DNA of 64,000 bases from Neurospora tetraspora (GCF_033439725.1 NW_026944386.1:434001-498000), one strand, 5' to 3'; shown: positions 11,046 through 22,097, numbered from the stretch's first letter. A program made the numbers and translations. The notes: generated from the sequence alone by a model not told the origin.

Positions 11046-11535
11046 TGATAGGCGGCTTGGCTTTTTTGACCTGTTTTATTGGGTTACAAAAATGTTGATG
11101 ATATTGGACATGAGTGTTTTTGAGTTTTTCTTGTTGCTTTGGGGAGCTTGGGTGGTGGAAAATGCACATGACGCACCAAGCGAGCGGTATTGGACTGTCC
11201 AGATTTGTTATATTATTGTGACCACTCGGCAGTCTGCCATGCTGCTTCTACTTGAAGAGGACAGACTGTGCAGACTCGGAGAATGGTATGGAGGAAAGAT
11301 AGAAGGAAGTGGGCGGTGCTTTCAAGTCTGCGAGCATTGCATATGCATTATTTATTCTCTGCATAACCTACGGATGTCCGGTATTACCGAAGGACATCTG
11401 GCTGGTTAGGTTCTGCCATATAAAACCTTTGAGCTTTGTTCCGGCACTTCTGGCTTCCAACTTTAACTTCTTTCGCAACTAAAACATTTTGTTAAAACTG
11501 ACATCACACATCCACCAACCACTTCAGTAAACATC

Positions 11536-12657
11536 ATGACCCAGAAAGATCATCTTCTCGTCGAAATCGGCCGTGGCAATTGTGGCTCCGTCTGGGCCAA
11601 ACGCCTCTCCGAAGTCGACGACGACGACAACGATAACAAAACTGTCATCAAACGCGAGGATTGTAACACCGGCCGGTCAGTCACCAAGGAACACGACATC
11701 CACAAACACATCCTAGCCCGTTTGACAGCAGCAACGATGGCATCGAAGTCAGACAGCAACCTGATAACAGGATACCAAGTCAACATCCCCACCGCCATCG
11801 ACTTCATCGCCTCGACTTCCCCCGAATGGGCTTCGCTTCTGCCCCGTCTCCCCAAAGACTGCAAACCCTGCAAGGCACTCAAGAACGAAAGAATCCCGCC
11901 GATGCAGCAACACGTCCGTCAACTCCTCGCCCAAAGATTTCATGGCGGTGGTCACGGTGGACCCCGGGGCGAAAAACTCGCCGCCGACCTCCTCGATGCC
12001 GTGAGGACGGAGCAAAACTGTTTGGTCCGTCCTTTCCTTGGACGACGCCGCCTACCAAGAGACAGACCTCGGATGATATCAGTCGTCAGCTTCCGCAACT
12101 TCCCGCTCCACCTCGATCAGATCGAAGAACTCGGGCTTCCGGTGGAGGAGTACGCCATGGCCATGGCCGACATGCTTGCTTTCCTTCATTGGGAGGCCGA
12201 GGTTGACGCGGCGGACGTGGAGTTTGTTCTTGCTCGGCCCCGACACCAGCCAGCTTTGTCGTCGCCCCCACCCAGTATCGGCTCCAAACCCTTTACCCAA
12301 GAAGGAGTCTTCGGCCCCCACGCAATGTGGTTGCTGGACTTTGACTGCTGCAAGAAGATGACGATCCCAACCGAAGACGATGACGAAGAGGCGGAAGTCG
12401 CACATCTCGAAAACGTGGCGAAAGCTTTTTGGAGGAATGATCCGTGGTATCCTAGACCTCCTGACAAGAACCGTGCCGGCTCGGAACACTATGTCGCGGA
12501 CGGACAGCTGTGGGAGAAGTTCAAGAGAAGGTACATGGAGACGAGCGGGGAGATTATGGAGGGGAATGGGAAAGACGAATGGGTGAGGGAGTTGCCGGGG
12601 AAGGCGATGGACATGATTGAGAGGACGGGGGGGAGGTGGAAAAAGAGCGTTGTGTGA
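11536..12657 (+). CDS. DUF3669-like hypothetical protein
   Basis: Single-exon gene for 373 residues. The pattern VVSFRNFPLHLDQIEELGL, then YAMAMADMLAFLHWEAEVDAADVEFVLA, then FGPHAMWLLDFDCC matches the fungal DUF3669 family as I remember it. That family is expanded in filamentous ascomycetes, sometimes labelled zinc-finger, and is of unknown function. The N-terminus (LLVEIGRGNCGSVWA, then TVIKRED) resembles a glycine-rich loop and a following lysine as in kinase-like folds, but no HRD or DFG motifs are seen, so I do not call it a kinase. There is no signal peptide or membrane span. The ATG at 11536 follows an adenine- and cytosine-rich leader and a TATA-like box ~115 bp upstream. It sits between un-24 and the HET genes. 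Confidence 0.75.
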   Translation: MTQKDHLLVEIGRGNCGSVWAKRLSEVDDDDNDNKTVIKREDCNTGRSVTKEHDIHKHILARLTAATMASKSDSNLITGYQVNIPTAIDFIASTSPEWASLLPRLPKDCKPCKALKNERIPPMQQHVRQLLAQRFHGGGHGGPRGEKLAADLLDAVRTEQNCLVRPFLGRRRLPRDRPRMISVVSFRNFPLHLDQIEELGLPVEEYAMAMADMLAFLHWEAEVDAADVEFVLARPRHQPALSSPPPSIGSKPFTQEGVFGPHAMWLLDFDCCKKMTIPTEDDDEEAEVAHLENVAKAFWRNDPWYPRPPDKNRAGSEHYVADGQLWEKFKRRYMETSGEIMEGNGKDEWVRELPGKAMDMIERTGGRWKKSVV

Positions 12658-13503
12658 GGGGATTTGATTCTATGGGAGGAACGGGCGGTGCACACGGGAG
12701 ATGAGGTGGTGAGTGTGATGATAATGGCAGTTGTGTTTGTCTGGTTTATGTTTCGTGTGGCGCGGAAGTCTGAATGTTTTCGAAAACTTCGCCGTGGTTG
12801 CGCTGTTTTCTGTTTGTATTGAGAAATAAAACGTATCGAACGGGAATCATTACCAGCAATTTGATGCTTTGTGCTTTTCAGTTCTCACTCCCTTCTTCCT
12901 TCCTTTCTCCTTATTCCCGTGTCTTTCCCTCCTAGCCTCTCCTTTTCCCTCGTTCTTTCCTAAAACGACAGCGATTATACGGACCGTTTGCTCCCCGGTC
13001 TCGGGGAGGTGGAGAACCAGATCCTGGGCAACTGAGACAGATTCAACTTTGACAGTTACTCCTGCCTTTTTCACGACCTTGAGCGCAACTCGCCAATCAA
13101 GAAACCAATTAAAATGAGGTACCTTTCTCTCCCGTTTTCAACGTACTACTCTTCCTTTTGGCAAACCATTTCGCCCGCAATCCATCACCGCTGAAGAACC
13201 TGACAACATCAACAACAACAACAACCTGACACGTACACGAACCGACATTCCTTCATCTCCAGTCGACACCATGAGTCCAACAGAGATTCATCTTTCCTTA
13301 CTCTCCCTCAATGTCTCATCGGAAACTTAACACCACCCAAGGTACGCTACCTATCTGTCAGTCGCTTTGTCGACGACAAATTCTGTGGGAGATGTCGCTG
13401 ACCAACACTCCATCAGGCCGACATTTGTACCAAGTCTTTGAGTTTCTTTCTCTGCCTTCGCCTCTCACCCACTTGAACGAAACCACAGCCATCTCCACGC
13501 ACA
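12658..13503. other. Intergenic DNA with pyrimidine-rich leader-like segments
   Basis: It contains C/T-rich stretches (about 12870-12960) and ACAACAACAA repeats near 13208-13225 that look like leader DNA. Intron-like signals such as GTACGCTACC at 13340 suggest an untranslated leader for the small gene at 13504. No larger coding frame is supported. Confidence 0.35.
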
Positions 13504-13824
13504 ATGTCGAACTCTGAACACTTTCGTCTTCCCATGTCACGGAGACAGATGAACGCCACCGATGCATCTGTTGTATCGATCACGGACTCGTTGAGAGACG
13601 CTGTCCTCACCAACCTATCATTAGAACAGCGCCTCGAACAACAAGCGTCGACTTACCGAAGCCCCGAGGAATTCCTTATGCGAATGCTCTCAATAAAATC
13701 GGTTGTGTCCACAACCTCATCCTTTGCCGCCACTCAAGAAGCGGCTGTACAGTCCCCGCAGCGTACGGGGCAGAAGGCAGCAGTTGCGAAGCGATGCGCC
13801 ATCGTGGCGCAGCCAGAGGGGTAG
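13504..13824 (+). CDS. Small hypothetical protein, 106 residues
   Basis: I do not recognise this frame. It starts with MSNSEHFRLPMSRRQMN and ends with KAAVAKRCAIVAQPEG. The middle (SLRDAVLTNLSLEQRLEQQASTYRSPEEFLMRML) looks like amphipathic helices. The start codon has an adenine-rich context after a C/T-rich leader, and codon choice looks protein-like. No signal peptide, membrane span or known domain is seen. It lies between the DUF3669-like gene and the HET remnant. It may be part of a spliced gene with an upstream leader exon. Confidence 0.4.
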   Translation: MSNSEHFRLPMSRRQMNATDASVVSITDSLRDAVLTNLSLEQRLEQQASTYRSPEEFLMRMLSIKSVVSTTSSFAATQEAAVQSPQRTGQKAAVAKRCAIVAQPEG

Positions 13825-14019
13825 CGATGCGTGAGAGGAACTAGAGGATATTCTCGTATCGGTTGTGTCTTCCTTTGGCACATGTTTTAGCTTCTTGTGA
13901 GTTGGAGTGGTTTATGAAAGGGCGAGAGAGCAGGAAAGGAGATTAGATTAGCAGAAGGAGTAAGCTTTCGTCTATGCCGAGGAAGGTTCAAAGAGCAAAG
14001 TTATGAGTTTGACTTCCCG

Positions 14020-14335
14020 CACCACCACGTTTGTCTTTTTGGCAAGGCTCTTCTGCTGAAAGCTGACAGCTCTGATAAATTAATGGATGCCTTTACACTT
14101 TTGCAGAGATCGGTCTCAAATCCCTCGATATGTTTGGTGTCCCTTATTCAGATGAGAATCTACGTTCTGGCGGCGAACTCACCAAGGCAAACATCGAACA
14201 ACCACCTTGAGCACAGCTTGACAATCGTTGAACATCCCGGCAGCCAAGCTCTTTTTACGATAGTGGGCCGCAGTACTCGCGGTGGACACTTAGTTGTAAT
14301 TCCAATGAAAGGAGGATTAGGGAGAATATGAAATA
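14020..14335 (+). pseudogene. Decayed HET-domain gene remnant (het-6 paralogue)
   Basis: From about 14071 the sequence aligns with the het-6-like gene from about 16250. TCTGATAAATTAATGGATGC corresponds to TCCGACAAAGTAATGGATGC. After an 8-base insertion (ACACTTTT) the alignment continues. The translated relic EIGLKSLDMFG then ANIEQP parallels EIGQEFLDKIG then ENIEQP of the intact gene, and meets a stop straight afterwards. A weaker match continues to about 14300, where the intact gene encodes SFTRWVERSWFTR. Matches to the front of the HET domain were not found beyond about 14020. I see it as an old, truncated and frameshifted duplicate of a HET gene, not an expressed one. Confidence 0.65.
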
Positions 14336-15770
14336 TGGACTTGGTAAATCGTTGATGAGTCACTCTTGGGATGGCAGGGAAAGGTCCAGTGTCGCTTTCG
14401 AATGGATGGGTAGTGTGGCGCACATTCCATGTCATGCGTTGTTCGTAAGTGTCAAAAAATGAGGTCCTGTTGGACCGGCGCTAACATCATCGTGCAAGCA
14501 CGAATAAAAGCTTGGAGGACTGACTTCAACCGCCCATCTCCCTTCCGGAGTACTCGAGTATATTCCTTTCCCCTTCAACCAGTTTTCTGATACACTATAT
14601 GTTCCTTAACATTCAGTCATTCACCCTGATTACAAGCTTCATTTGGCCCAACCCGTTCTTTGCTCAGAACAGCAGCATATTACAATTGTCAGTTCCTACC
14701 ATATTTGCTTCGAAGGTATCACCATACAATGTTTGGAGTGTTGGCCTGATCTCTTAACGACGTAACATATACTTATTCAATGTTGCACTTGCTATCAGTG
14801 TCTCGTGCAAAAGTTCCAGTCGGACACTCAGCATTCTGATGACCTCATCTAATCCACCCGGACACTCGCTCAGTTATTGATGGGGAGGAGAACTGAAGGT
14901 TGCCATGTGCAGTGGTGGAATAGCAGTTCGGAAGCTCTTTCTTGGGATCCAATTTTCTTTGGTGGGTAGTATGTTTGCGCTTTCCTCTTGTGATGGCCAG
15001 ATTGCGTGTCGCGAATTCCCCCCCGTCGGTCTTACCTACCTAGGTAGGTAGGTTCTTGCCGTTCTTTGTGATTGGCAGCTCAGGCGGCAGGCCTCGGGGG
15101 TGTATGAAGAGCAGGAGCGGATGGCAGAAAGAACTTGGAAATGTGCGTTGTGCCAGTTGATTTGGGGTTGGCGGCGGATCTCTTCCAGCTTCAGTTTTTT
15201 TTTCCTCTTTCTTCCTCTTCAACTTCAACAGAACACCGTTGTTTGGCAATGAAGCGATTCGGGTCACCATCCAGGGCGCTTTTTCTCATGCTATTCTCGT
15301 TATTCATGTCCTTCTTTTTCATGTCCTTTTCCTTCATCTCCCTCGCCCCCATTTCTTACTCTCTCCTTCAGTTCTTCATTTTCTTCCTAACCCTTATCCT
15401 CTTCATCCTTTTATTGTTCAGTTCTCCTACATAGTTCTACATGGCCTCGCTCATTTCTCACGGCGAAAACCACAACATCCAATCATTTCGCGACCGCAAC
15501 ATGTTCAAGGTATTCTCAGCTCCAGGCTCTGCCTTCTAGCCAATCACACGCCGTTTAACCTCGTCGTCTAACGTCGCCATGTAACCTCAACATGTGATCC
15601 TAGCATCGATGGCCTCTTGGGCTCAGGTCAGGCAGCCATATTTGATGGATCTTCAGCCTCTTTCCAAACTTCCAACACCATCGCGTTTGCAGCAGTCGGC
15701 TTTCTGGAATTGCTGCTATCGATCCCACTTGCATATTTGATGCCGCGCGCCGTCCGATCTCTTCGTCTTC
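14336..15770. other. Intergenic DNA upstream of the het-6-like gene
   Basis: No supported gene. A palindromic CCTACCTAGGTAGG lies near 15036-15050, a sequence type scattered in fungal promoters. A frame at 15135-15434 encodes a run of Phe/Leu/Ser, but this comes from a T/C-rich tract and is not convincing as a membrane protein. Confidence 0.4.
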
Positions 15771-17836
15771 ATGGCTGATTCCACGCAGACGGACGCAATG
15801 TTGACCGGCAGCCTGTTCAGCTATGACTCGGTTCCTCTGTCAGATCCGTCAACCCAAATTCGTCTGATCGACCTCCATCCCGCTTCTAGTTATACGGACG
15901 ACCTATACTGCTACATCTACACTGCGCCTATCTCCCAGGCGCCCAGCTATATCGCGCTTTCATACGTCTGGGGGACAGCACCAGGGCGCATGAGATTTCA
16001 GTGGTCAATGAAGTCAACGATGGCAGAGCTTTTATACCACTTCCCCTGACATCATCCCTGGATACTTGCCTCCGTCATCTTCGAGAACTCCAACGCCGGT
16101 GGCAGCTTGAGCCCCTGCCTCTGTGGATTGACCAGATATGTATCAACCAGGAAGACAACGAGGAAAAATCCTTCCAGGTCATGCTCATGAAGGATATCTA
16201 CTCGTCTGCCCATCAAGTCATCGTTTGGCTAGGCCCTGCTGCTGACGGCTCCGACAAAGTAATGGATGCCTTTGCAGAAATCGGTCAAGAATTCCTCGAT
16301 AAGATCGGCGACCATACCTCAGAAGAGCATCTGCTTTCCGTCGGTCGCCTCATTGAGGAAAATATTGAACAGCCTGGTGTCGTTGCTTTCTTGAGTAAGG
16401 CATTCAAGGTTTTTCTTGGATTGAAAAGGGAACGCTCTTTTACGCGCTGGGTGGAAAGATCATGGTTCACGCGAGTGTGGACTATACAGGAGTTCTGTCT
16501 CTGTTCGGATACGGTTTTTGCTTGTGGCTACGAGGTCGTCCCTGAGAGATTTATTTCCGCAGTAGTCGATTTTACGAGGTGCATTGTACTGGACAGATGT
16601 TTGCGTGAACGTCTAGAGACACCTGACACACCTACATATTCCAACCTCGCCTCAGGGTTCGTTAAATTACACAAGCTCTTTCAGCATCGGGGGCACAGCC
16701 AGTACCTGGATCGGAAAGAAACCCTGGAACACCTCCTTGCGGAAGTCTTTGTAGGATCTACACCGTCGTACGTTACAAATAAGCGCGACAAAGTGTACGG
16801 ACTCCTTGGCTTAGCGGGGGACGCGGATGAGCTTGGTATTCGGCCGGATTATTCTACGTCAACGACCATTGCGCAAGTGTTGACGCAAACCGCAAGAGCG
16901 ATAATCGAAAAGAAATGGAAAACACAACGGATCAGAGGTCTATACATCATTCGTTACGGGAGTTTGGGACGAAGAAATTCTGCCCAATCAGGGGAAGCAA
17001 TGAGCAGCAGCACCAAGAACGAGATGGAACTACCGTCATGGGTGCCTGAGTGGAACAGCAAAACAATAAAGACGTATGTAGCAACTACGTCATACTCAGC
17101 CTGTGGGAAGTTCAGAATAGCGGATTTGGTGCCTACTTCATCCCCTACCATTCTGGGCGTCCGTGGCTTTTACGTGGATACTATCGTGGATTTAGGAGAG
17201 CAGGCACAGGTTAACCGCCTGCATTGCCCTGACGGTCCTAAGAAAATCCTTGCATTTTTCGACTCCGTCAAGAGGCTGTTAAACATGTCCAAGCAGAACA
17301 AATGTGCCAAAAACATATATGCAACTACTACTCATCATGATGCTGCCCTATGGCGAGTGCCCATTGGGGATCAGTATATCGCGTATGGAGTTGGCCACCA
17401 ACCCTACAAAAGGACAGACTCAAAACTGGAATCACTCTATCGGAAATTCGTCGCATACTACGAGGACTGGGCAAGCCGGGAAGATGATTGGAATGACTAT
17501 ATGGCAGCGTACAAAGCTGGAGATAAGCAGGCCAACTTGGCGATGGAAATGCACATGGACGAGCTCCTGGCGGAGGGATATTATCTGGCCTTGGGGAACA
17601 TGCGTTGCAAGCGCCCGTACCTCACAAAGAATGGATATCTGGGCATGGGCCCAGGGCACTCACAGCCCGGCGACAAAGTGGTTGTATTTCACGGCGATGT
17701 AATACCATACGTGGTACGACCGGTACCGGAAAAGGGGGACAACACGTACCTTTTGATGGGGGAAGCATACTGCGACGGGATTATGGACGGGGAACTCGCT
17801 GATACAGCGGAGAGGGAGGATTTCTATCTTATTTGA
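15771..17836 (+). pseudogene. het-6: HET-domain vegetative incompatibility gene (het-6), frameshifted in this copy
   Basis: HET-domain proteins trigger growth arrest and cell death when genetically unlike hyphae fuse. The first frame (15771-16049) carries the front of the domain, ending YIALSYVWG. The second (from about 15971, stop at 17836) carries LRHL, then LPLWIDQICINQEDNEEK, IYSSAHQVIVWLGPAADGSDK, RSWFTRVWTIQEF, and KVYGLLGLAGD. These are the classic HET blocks in order, but they are in different frames. The shift falls in a run of five G at 15970-15974, directly after the Trp-Gly of block 1. One further G would restore a frame of about 688 residues, close to the length I recall for N. 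crassa HET-6. No GT-AG intron is needed or obvious here. Causes could be an inactivating mutation or an assembly error. Linkage to un-24 supports the name het-6. It is unrelated in position to other HET genes except the relic at 14.0 kb. Confidence 0.8.
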
Positions 17837-20206
17837 TATGTTTTTCTTCTTTTTTTCCTTTGTTCCCTTTTTCTTGTTCTTTTTCACAAGCAGTGGTGGC
17901 GAGAATGTTGACCTTTGGTCTCATGCAAATTGTAGGAGAAGGAAGTTGCTCGTTCGGGGACCCACTCGCTCTTTCTTTTTCACACAAACCGATGCAAACC
18001 CACCTTGGACACTCGTTCATATTTTCTTCACAGCAAATATATGTAAATTGACAGTACACTCATTTGAAACTCCTTTTCTCGTACAATGTTTAAGAGACAT
18101 CTAGCCTTTGCATTTTGTCTCTTTGGAGGGACCGAATCCCCCGGTGATGCCGAGCCCCAAACTCATGTCGCCGACCACGCCTCCTTGCAATTGGTTATTG
18201 GTTTGCATGGACGTTTTGAATTTGGCCAACTACAAATCATGAACTTGCTCAATTCCATCAGATAAAACACGCAGTAAATACTTAACAATGGTCTCCGCTC
18301 AATTATACCAGAAAGCTCAACTAATTCAACATGCCTGCCTCTCACAACAGGAAGGAGGCTTTGCAATGGGACCGTCGCATCTGCGCCAACATCCGCTCCA
18401 TGGAAGGAAGTTGCGAGGCAATGACTTTCTCATCCGTTTTGGCGCCGAGTAGCATACATACACCTGCACTGCACAGCGATGATCTAAAAAACATGTGAAA
18501 ATGGCACCAATCCGAGAGAAAAACACATCTTCACAGTCCTGGAGCAGGGAAGCTCTACGGCAAGAGACGACATGGTATAAATATCGGGGTCATTCACGAA
18601 AACGTTTCCGAGGCTGTTTCGCTCCTGCTCTGTTTTCGAAGAACCACCAGCAGTCATCAATCAAATTGTCTGTGCTCATCTCCTTCGAAAATCGTGCAAG
18701 AAAAAACTTGCTATGACACTCGTCGCCAACCCTCTTTCCAACCCCCTTTCCAACAATTTTCCCAGCCAAGCCCGAGCAGGGCATCCCTCTTCCTGTACTT
18801 CAGGCTGAAAATTCCAGTATTTTTTCTATCACCTAATTGATCCTGTTCTTTCTCAGACTTTGTGCTTCACGCATGAAACCTCACTTTGCATGCATCAATG
18901 ACAAGATCAGAGGGGTATTATCCCAGAGAAGACGCATACACCCTACGCCAGTCCGATCCGGGCCTCTTCGATACGCGGAGGGAAAATGACGAACACGGGC
19001 TTTATAGGGGCTTCATCACGGATGGATATGGAATTTTGCCTTTGATGCAATGCGGGTGACACTTGCAGCACGATATTCGTCGTCGTCATTTTGGTGAGCA
19101 GGATGCGCAACCGTTCAACCACAGCTCCGACACATGTACGCATTGAGAAAGCGTGATCACGATCACCGCCTTGAGGAGGCAGCGTGAGCTTAAAAAGCTG
19201 GTATCAGTCATCATCACAACCAACCACTCCGAATGGCAATCAAGCTTTGTTCACCGCACGCGTTGATTTGGACAAGAGAACCTCTACTGACATGCGAGCT
19301 AATTTTCCACGACCAGCTTGGCCCGGCTACATTCAGACAAATTCGCCCACATGTCCGTTCGCTCAGTCCTCAGAGAGGGACATGTCCCAGCCCTGGTACA
19401 AACAGGACACGCGCCGTCACGCACACCGGAGGGTTGAGTCTAATTGCTGGATCACCGAAGTTGACATGCAATTATCAAATTCAGGTCCGATCCGGCGGTA
19501 TTCTGGTGCATGTATGATGCAGGCCGATCCTCGCAGTTGGGGATTTTGATGCCGAACAGAAGCGCCCCCCTCGACTTCATGTTTGTCCAAGTCCGGCACC
19601 TCATACCTTGATCTGCGGGGCTCGGCCATTCAAAATCAATGGTTCTTGGAAAAGGCTGCATCTATGCCGGTGCATTGTTCCATAGATGCCGGTGTTGCAG
19701 AATCTCACGGAGTTTGGAAAAGAAACCCGCATCAAGTCCCTGTGGGAGTCCCAGTGCCGTGGCCGCGGTTGATATGCGTGGTCCTGCATATATAAGTCCT
19801 GTTTCCTCCTCCAGAGTCTCTGCCATCTTCGGTCTTTTGGGTGGCTTATCCGTCACTCACTCACTTCTTCGGACATGGAACTTGGAAAACAATTGTTCAC
19901 TTCGCATCTATGCGAGATGTAGGTCGTTGCGCGCAGGTAAACATCATGTTTCATGGATTTTGTATGCACTTGGGGGACAAGTGGCCAGCCCGACAAGAAC
20001 CTCATGGATTTCAAGTCTAGATAAATACCCCCATATCCCCTGAAGTTCTTTATCGCTCTTCCTTCTTCTTCTCTCACCACAGTTTCCGCTCTTCTTTCCA
20101 CACCTCGAAGAACTCGTTTACCATCAAAAAGAACTTTTCCCAACAATTCAACTTGAAACTACCACATTGCACCCCTCCTATCATCTACCAACGAAAGGAA
20201 ACAACC
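17837..20206. other. Intergenic DNA downstream of het-6
   Basis: 2.4 kb without a supported gene. Only short overlapping frames are present. The segment from ~19790 has TATA-like boxes (CATATATAAG at ~19788, GATAAATAC at ~20020) and a C/T-rich leader leading into the next gene. Confidence 0.45.
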
Positions 20207-21405
20207 ATGACCATGGACGGACCCAAGAGGCCTGGCGAGGACAAGCACCTCGAAAGTCGTGACCGCCCCCGGGCCAAGCGGCGGAAAACCAGCTACGATG
20301 GCGGCGAGGTTGCCATCTACGATGAGGAGCGTGTTGAGCAAGTTAACATATCCAATGTAAGAGGATTCCTTTATCCATCTTGCACATTCTCTTTTCCCAT
20401 TATCAAGGTTTGGTATGAACATCAGGAGAAATTGAAACTGACCTTCCAACCCAAAATAAAGCAACAGGAGCAAGATACCCTACCCATCGAGAATTCGGTC
20501 CTCCCAACTCAGCGGCCGACGGTCTCGCCAGAGCGTGTAGTGGGAGGTGAAGAGAAGAAGGAGGAGGAGAAGGAGGGGAGAAGGAGGGGGAGAAGGAGGA
20601 GGAGAAGGATGAGGAGAAGGAGGAGGAGAAGGAGGAGGAGAAGGAGGAGGAGAAGGAGGAGGAAAAGGAGGAGGGGGAGAAGGAGGATGGGGTTAGTGAT
20701 GATGACCAAAACGAGACCGACGACGACAGCGACAACGATAGTGTCGGTTTGCCCTCGCTGGACCTCTTTCAGTGGCCGGCCGGGGAACACGACCCGTTAC
20801 TCCCTATTCCCGACATGCCCCTCCAACCCTCGTCTCCCTCCTCCCACGACTCGGGCTCGGACTCCGAGTACAGCTCGGACTCTTCCTCCTCCTCCTCCTC
20901 CTCTTCTCCCGCCCTTCCTTTCGAGGGGGCTGTTTCTCCCCCGTTCCCATGGGGGTCTCCCGCTCCGTTCCTTCCGGCCACTTTTTTCCCTCTTCCCCCG
21001 CTCCCCGGGCAGGACCAAAATGAGCCCGGGCAGCAGTTCAACCAGCAGCAGGGCATAGCTGCACAGCCACACCCCGAGCCAGCCCCGGTACCTCATCATG
21101 ATGAACATCATGAGACACAGGTCGTCAACGGCCTCCCCACGCCAGTCCTCGTGCCCCATCATCATGAGCACCACGAGGCACAAATCGTCATGGGGCTGCT
21201 CACTCCAGCGCCTGAGGCCGAGCTGGCGCTGCACTTACCAGCTCTCCCAAATGATGGGTTTGCTTTGCCTCCGCCTGCGCTGGGGCCTCCGCCTGCGCCG
21301 GGGCCGGGGCCGGGGCCGGGGCCGGGGCCGGAGATGGACATGCTGCCAATTCTTCATGCCCTTTTACAGTTGTTTCTGACTACATATCTCGCCAGCATGG
21401 TATGA
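20207..21405 (+). CDS. Orphan acidic repeat protein with K/E microsatellite; frame broken in a G run
   Basis: I do not recognise this protein. It starts MTMDGPKRPGEDKHLESR, with a basic PRAKRRK cluster that could be a nuclear signal. A possible 51-bp intron (20357-20407, GTAAGA to CAAG) keeps the frame. The frame from the start reads into GEEKKEEEKEG and then turns into poly-Arg. The +1 frame from about 20578 reads EKEGEKEEEKDEEK repeats, DDDQNETDDDSDNDS, a Ser-rich part, His-rich segments (HHDEHHE, HHHEHHE), a PGPGPG run and a hydrophobic end stopping at 21405. The acidic reading on both sides suggests one base is missing in the GGGG at 20575-20578. It is probably lineage-specific and disordered. 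It could also be a non-coding repeat, so confidence is moderate. Confidence 0.45.
20549..20690 (+). repeat. Purine microsatellite (GAGAAG/GAGGAG)
   Basis: About 140 bases are almost purely A and G, made of GAGAAGGAG units. In the orphan gene it encodes K/E repeats. Such a tract slips easily and can also form triplex DNA. Confidence 0.85.
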
Positions 21406-21552
21406 GTAGCCCCCGGGTGGTGATGGTTTCCCTCCGTAGGAGCAGGAGCAGGAGCAGGAGCCGGGAGCATTTCTTGGGGGCCCTTGACGGAACGGTATCT
21501 ACACCCTGATGTTTGGGAGTGAGACTGGGTTGGGATCGGGATCGGGATCAGT
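21296..21552. repeat. Cluster of short GC-rich microsatellites
   Basis: It contains GGGGCC repeats (about 21299-21330, encoding Pro-Gly), GGAGCA repeats (about 21439-21464) and GGGATC repeats (about 21533-21550). These are close together, indicating a slippage-prone zone at and after the end of the orphan gene. Confidence 0.75.
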
Positions 21553-21930
21553 TGGGTGGTTTCCATTGCTCGGGGGGCGGGGCGTTGGTTTTACTTTGCC
21601 GCAGTTTGTTTTCTGTCTCTTTGTTTTGGGAGGTTTCGTCATGGATCTTGCACGGTTGGATATCTTGCCGATCTGGAATTATAACGGTTATCTTGGGAAA
21701 TGTCTGGGTTGGCCAGTTTCCTGTTGGGTCGTTTTGGACGTCTTTCTTTCTGTTCTTTCCTTTATAAGTTGTGGGAAAGGTACAATTTCTCGATTTATCT
21801 TCGTCGGTTTTTCCCTTTGGTTTCTTGATTTTCCTCATCTCTCAAGTTACTTTTTATTGTTTGGGCAAGAACCGCGAGGTTGCAGATGGGATGGGCGCGG
21901 CTACTTCAATTCTTTTTTTTTTTCCCTTGC
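21406..21930. other. Spacer between the orphan gene and the minisatellite
   Basis: Apart from the microsatellites already listed there is no supported gene. A long frame running through it ends inside the minisatellite and has no recognisable domain. Confidence 0.4.
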
Positions 21931-22097
21931 TGCCCGTCTGCAGTCAAATCAGTTTTTGCCCGTCTACAGAGAAATCATTTTCTGCCTTTGTACACAAATC
22001 AATTTCGGCCTGCCTTTCTACACAAATCAGTTTCTTCCTGCCCGTCTCTACATACAAATCAGTTTCTTCCTGTACTGTCTACACAAATCAGTTTGAG
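21931..22097 (+). repeat. Degenerate minisatellite, unit about 27-33 bp
   Basis: About six tandem units share the core ACAAATCAGTTTCTTCCTGC followed by a variable CGTCTAC-like part. Units vary in spacing and sequence, the last two being most alike. It lies in non-coding DNA. Confidence 0.75.

Noticed and set aside
15135-15434. Phe/Leu-rich frame that looks like a membrane protein
   Set aside because: The hydrophobic residues come from a T/C-rich tract, and the frame has no conserved pattern.
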